NCBI GenBank assembly: GCA_014634225.1
Contig: BLFN01000196.1
Location: forward strand, 288,012 to 298,011
Source of the DNA: Acropora yongei
Lineage: Eukaryota; Cnidaria; Anthozoa; Scleractinia; Acroporidae
Reading direction: 5' to 3'
DNA length: 10,000 nucleotides
Shown here: positions 7,599 to 10,000 of the stretch, piece by piece
Position numbering within the stretch: position 1 is the first letter of the stretch
How the letters are laid out: each line of letters begins with the position of its first letter
Notes under the pieces: generated by a model
Told to the model about the DNA's origin: nothing
Databases searched by the model: none
What the model saw: only the letters and a program-made list of their open reading frames with translations
Position numbers and translations under genes: made by a program

Positions 7599-8509
7599 AT
7601 AAGGGAAGTTTGCGAAAAATAAACAAACAATAACGACAACAACAAACAAATAAACTTGAACGGAAATGACCAAGATGAGTGCACTTCACATCGAAAACAG
7701 GCAGCAGTTGGAGCCGTTAAGCCAATGCGCTTGCGCACCACTCTTAAGGTCATTGGTGAGATTCTGATTACTGGGGACATGTTCTTTTAGGAGCAACTGG
7801 CATAAGTGGAAGGGGGCTACTTTCCCGATAAAGAGCTTTTTTTCCTTGGCTGGTAAAAATACAAATATCTGTCCGTGTTAGTTACAAAACGAATGTTTTG
7901 GAACTGGCGCTAGTGAGTCTCATGTGACCGTCACATGCTCGCTTAACTTGCTTTTTTTTCCCGATGTGGATCGAGCAAATTCTGCAAGTTCTATTTGTTG
8001 CCAAAGCGGATGGTTCAGTAGCCTTTGTTTTTGTTTCTCTTTGTCCATTGCTTGTATCTATCGTCTTTTAGCTGAACCAGATAGTTTATTGAATGTCTTG
8101 ATGAAAATTCATAGTAAGGCTAGTTATTTTGGTCGTGTCTGACTAGTGAAGAAGCCCGGAAAGACATAAGTGGACAGCACTCATTGTTTTCATTCCTGTA
8201 AACCAAGCTCTTTATTGTTTGAAAAAATTGATCAATTGAATCACTCATCCTGTCTTTCACTCGAAAATTTTGATTGTTTCCTGCTCTGACCACTGATCAT
8301 GATTGCAATGGCAACAGCTCCTGTAAAATATTACGCCTAACAGACGGCTCGCGTGCTTTACGGACTAGAGAACCGTCTCAATTCCGGGGTAGATGAAAAT
8401 ATATTGAAAAACGCACACTTTCGTACACTACCAGTCGTAAATGCTTTCTCGGCTCGACAGCGGTCTGAATATTTTGTATTGTTTCCTTCATTTTGTTCCT
8501 AGCGTCCCC
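7599..8509. other. Non-coding stretch with minor sequence motifs
   Basis: A (CAAA)n-like A-rich run occupies about 7616-7655. A 17-base palindrome, CATGTGAC-C-GTCACATG, lies at 7921-7937 and contains two E-box cores. On the minus strand a tRNA box-A-like TGGCTTAACGG occurs near 7716-7726, but no box B follows, so I do not call a tRNA or SINE. An open frame at 7924-8142 has no recognised domain. I see no gene. Confidence 0.45.
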
Positions 8510-9050
8510 AGCTAGATTTACAGAGACCAGAAAAAGAGGGAAGGAAAAGGGGAGTCAGTTATAGCGTCCAATAAAGGTCTAATTTGGAGCAACCTGGGAA
8601 CATTTTGCTACCCTTTCTCTTGCCTCACAGCCATTCATGTGGCAAAAGCAAATGCAAGAGGCGATAATTTAAGTGTCGTTCAGTCCTTCACAAATCCATA
8701 CGGTTTTTAAATAAGAAGTAGTCTACTTTTTCAAAAGAAGACATATGAAGTACTAACTCCTCGTTTTCTTAAAACAAGAGCTAAGAAACAAGGCTAAAAA
8801 TACAAAGGAATTCTGCAAAATAACGAGCCTTATTGCGGCAGTTGGAGACAGCTTAGATTTGCAGAATGGTCAGCAAGAATCCGTAATCCTGACAATTTTA
8901 GAGTCGTAGGTTGGAACCGGAACCCCTCCAGGAATTGGAGACTAGAGAACAAGCGAATTAGCGTAAAACCGTGATGTATAGCTGCAAGCTTGGCTTGTTT
9001 CCAGATTTTACTGACCTAATTGAGTCACTGCTAGTACTTTTTTTTATCTC
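8510..9050 (-). repeat. Inverted repeat, right arm (downstream of the Ig gene)
   Basis: The reverse complement of this segment matches 3461-3970 along its length, ending in T8 followed by ATCTC (9038-9050). Shared blocks include CTAATTTGGAGCAACCTGGG (8580-8599), GATAATTTAAGTGTCGTTCAG (about 8662-8682), GAAGTACTAACTC (8747-8759), AAGAATCCGTAATCCTGAC (8876-8894) and CCCCTCCAGGAATT (8923-8936). It is slightly longer than the left arm because of indels. I looked on the minus strand beyond it (8500 down to 8160) for a second Ig gene and found no signal-peptide exon. Confidence 0.85.
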
Positions 9051-9171
9051 AACTGAGTCAAACTGGGTCAAACCCTTACCCAAGTGAGTGGAACAGTTGA
9101 TTTTCAGTGATCTTACTTGAGAGATTTCCTAGAATTGTCCCATGGGCATGTGCGAGCTCCTATGATTCAAA

Positions 9172-9370
9172 ATGGCGGATAATCCTAAACGCACGTCGCA
9201 ACCCCCAAAACGGCTTTTCAACGAATATTTGGTGGTTGAATACAAGAAGAAGAATAATAATAAATCAGCTAGAGATAATAAACTTGATGAAATCGAAATA
9301 GTCGAGATCGATAAAAAAGGTTAAAATTCGCTATAAAGGTTACAGTGAAGAAGTTAATGAACGTCAAATA
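9172..9370 (+). pseudogene. Broken fragment resembling a Tudor-knot / chromo-barrel protein
   Basis: An ATG with a strong start context (CAAAATGG) at 9172 opens a 50-codon frame reading MADNPKRTSQPPKR, NEYLVVEYKKK and DEIEIVEIDKKG, then stops at 9322. From 9320 the next frame continues the apparent protein as VKIRYKGYSEEVNERQI (9320-9370). The join, V/I-E-I-D followed by VKIxYKGYSEE, resembles Tudor-knot or chromo-barrel domains, where K-I-x-Y-K-G-Y/W-x-x-x-x-D-E-W is characteristic. Here the Trp expected after the Glu of NE is missing, as if its codon were lost. Frame change and lost Trp indicate a dead copy. Similar modules occur in repeated gene families of anthozoans, so this may be a mobile-element or retrocopy fragment. 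An alternative is a first exon of a live gene with the real continuation elsewhere. Confidence 0.5.
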
Positions 9371-9650
9371 GCCCCCTCTTTCTGGACAATTAGCCCCCAG
9401 TCTAACAACATTAATAATCACACAGAAAAGGTAGTTTTAAAATTCTAACCAACAATTATTCAGTTAAGGTCGCAAACAACAGTCCCTCTTTGAGGCCTCA
9501 AGTCACTTGTACGCTCCGTTTTAATCGAGTTAAGATCATGTGAAGATCGATCGATCTTGAATCGTGAAAAAAAAAAAAAAAAATTCCAACCACAAATGCT
9601 TTCAATCACAACATTAAATAGCTTGCTTTTGACTTCCTTTATAAACGAAG
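9371..9650. other. Non-coding stretch with palindrome and A-run
   Basis: A perfect 16-base palindrome, AAGATCGATCGATCTT, lies at 9543-9558, followed by a run of 17 A at 9567-9583. The frame of the Tudor-knot-like fragment stays open to about 9447 but shows no recognisable residues. No gene is seen. Confidence 0.5.
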
Positions 9651-9909
9651 AAATTGTCATCTGCTTTCAGGCAGTGATATGTGTTTTTCTTGTATTTGAG
9701 AAATTCAGTTGCCGTCGCCATATTGGAATAGTTGAGAATTGGCTTCAATAAAATTTCAAAATGCATAAATTGCGATGAAATGCGTGGTAAAGCAGCGCAT
9801 CTTGCAAAAAAGAATCTGTACTGATTTACCTTGTTCGTTACAGCGATTTGTATATTATTTCTACTAAAGCAGGCCCGTAGCAGGGGAAGAAGTAGAGGGC
9901 CTCGAGCTC

Positions 9910-9940
<31 letters not shown>

Positions 9941-10000
9941 GTCCGCTACAAAAGTGGAATTTTGCTTACTTACATGGACATTTGTCAATGGAAGCTATAG
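9651..10000. repeat. Dispersed direct repeat, copy 2 (cut by window end)
   Basis: This is the second copy of the repeat at 41-386, in the same orientation, beginning abruptly at AAATTGTCATCTGC. It has small indels relative to copy 1, including extra bases after TTCAATAAAATT and changes in the G/C-rich patch around 9874-9915. A minus-strand open frame of 124 codons (9614-9988) crosses it but is broken in copy 1 and extends past the left edge of the repeat, so I do not treat it as a gene. Confidence 0.85.

Noticed and set aside
7680..7790. Possible second tRNA-derived element (box-A-like TGGCTTAACGG on the minus strand)
   Set aside because: No box B at the expected spacing and no SINE body.
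7924..8142. 72-codon open frame with a hydrophobic Cys/Phe-rich stretch, considered as a transmembrane exon
   Set aside because: No suitable phase-1 acceptor leads into it, and the residues look like T-rich DNA translated by chance.
8160..8500. A mirror-image Ig gene on the minus strand downstream of the right arm
   Set aside because: The reverse complement was read for a TATA box, start codon and signal peptide like those after the left arm, and none was found.
8503..8562. Alternative terminal exon for the Ig gene after TTTTGTTCCTAG, reading A-SPARFTETRKRGKEKGSQL then stop in phase 1
   Set aside because: It lies mostly inside the right inverted-repeat arm, is far from exon 2, and comes after a good polyadenylation signal. 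It cannot be excluded without transcripts.
9614..9988. 124-codon minus-strand open frame
   Set aside because: It crosses the left boundary of the edge repeat, and the same frame is interrupted in copy 1. No recognised domain.

Overview
The window looks like animal nuclear DNA, most likely from a cnidarian (coral or anemone type anthozoan). It is AT-rich and intron-containing, with sparse coding sequence, several decayed mobile elements, and a tRNA-derived SINE whose head and body look like those common in anthozoan genomes. The assignment rests on recognised repeat types and on the style of the immunoglobulin (Ig) gene, not on a species-level marker, so it is moderately confident.

Layout. 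Positions 41-386 hold a dispersed repeat whose second, same-orientation copy begins at 9651 and runs off the window end. Positions 1090-1525 hold a dead hAT-type transposase remnant: a DUF4371 piece joined almost directly to the C-terminal dimerisation region, with stops and a frame change. Positions 1574-1905 hold an unrecognised decayed reading frame on the minus strand. Positions 2436-2687 hold a minus-strand SINE with A and B boxes and a hairpin plus ATT tail.

The only gene I can support as intact is on the plus strand between about 4188 and 7540. It has a TATA box and three inferred exons: signal peptide (4299-4386), one Ig domain (5734-6036) and a short terminal exon (7391-7446), followed by an AATAAA at 7532. 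All junctions are phase 1. The predicted product is a 148-residue secreted, glycosylated single-Ig protein with no membrane anchor. Its Ig fold lacks the usual core tryptophan. Upstream lie matches to AP-1, NF-kappaB-like and ETS sites. Intron 2 carries a 130-nt imperfect hairpin and a degenerate CAGT-rich repeat.

The Ig gene is bracketed by two diverged copies of a roughly 500-bp sequence in opposite orientation (3461-3970 and 8510-9050). To the right, 9172-9370 holds a broken coding fragment that resembles a Tudor-knot or chromo-barrel domain. There is no operon-like arrangement: the Ig gene stands alone in a repeat-rich setting, and the other coding traces are relics of mobile or repeated sequences.
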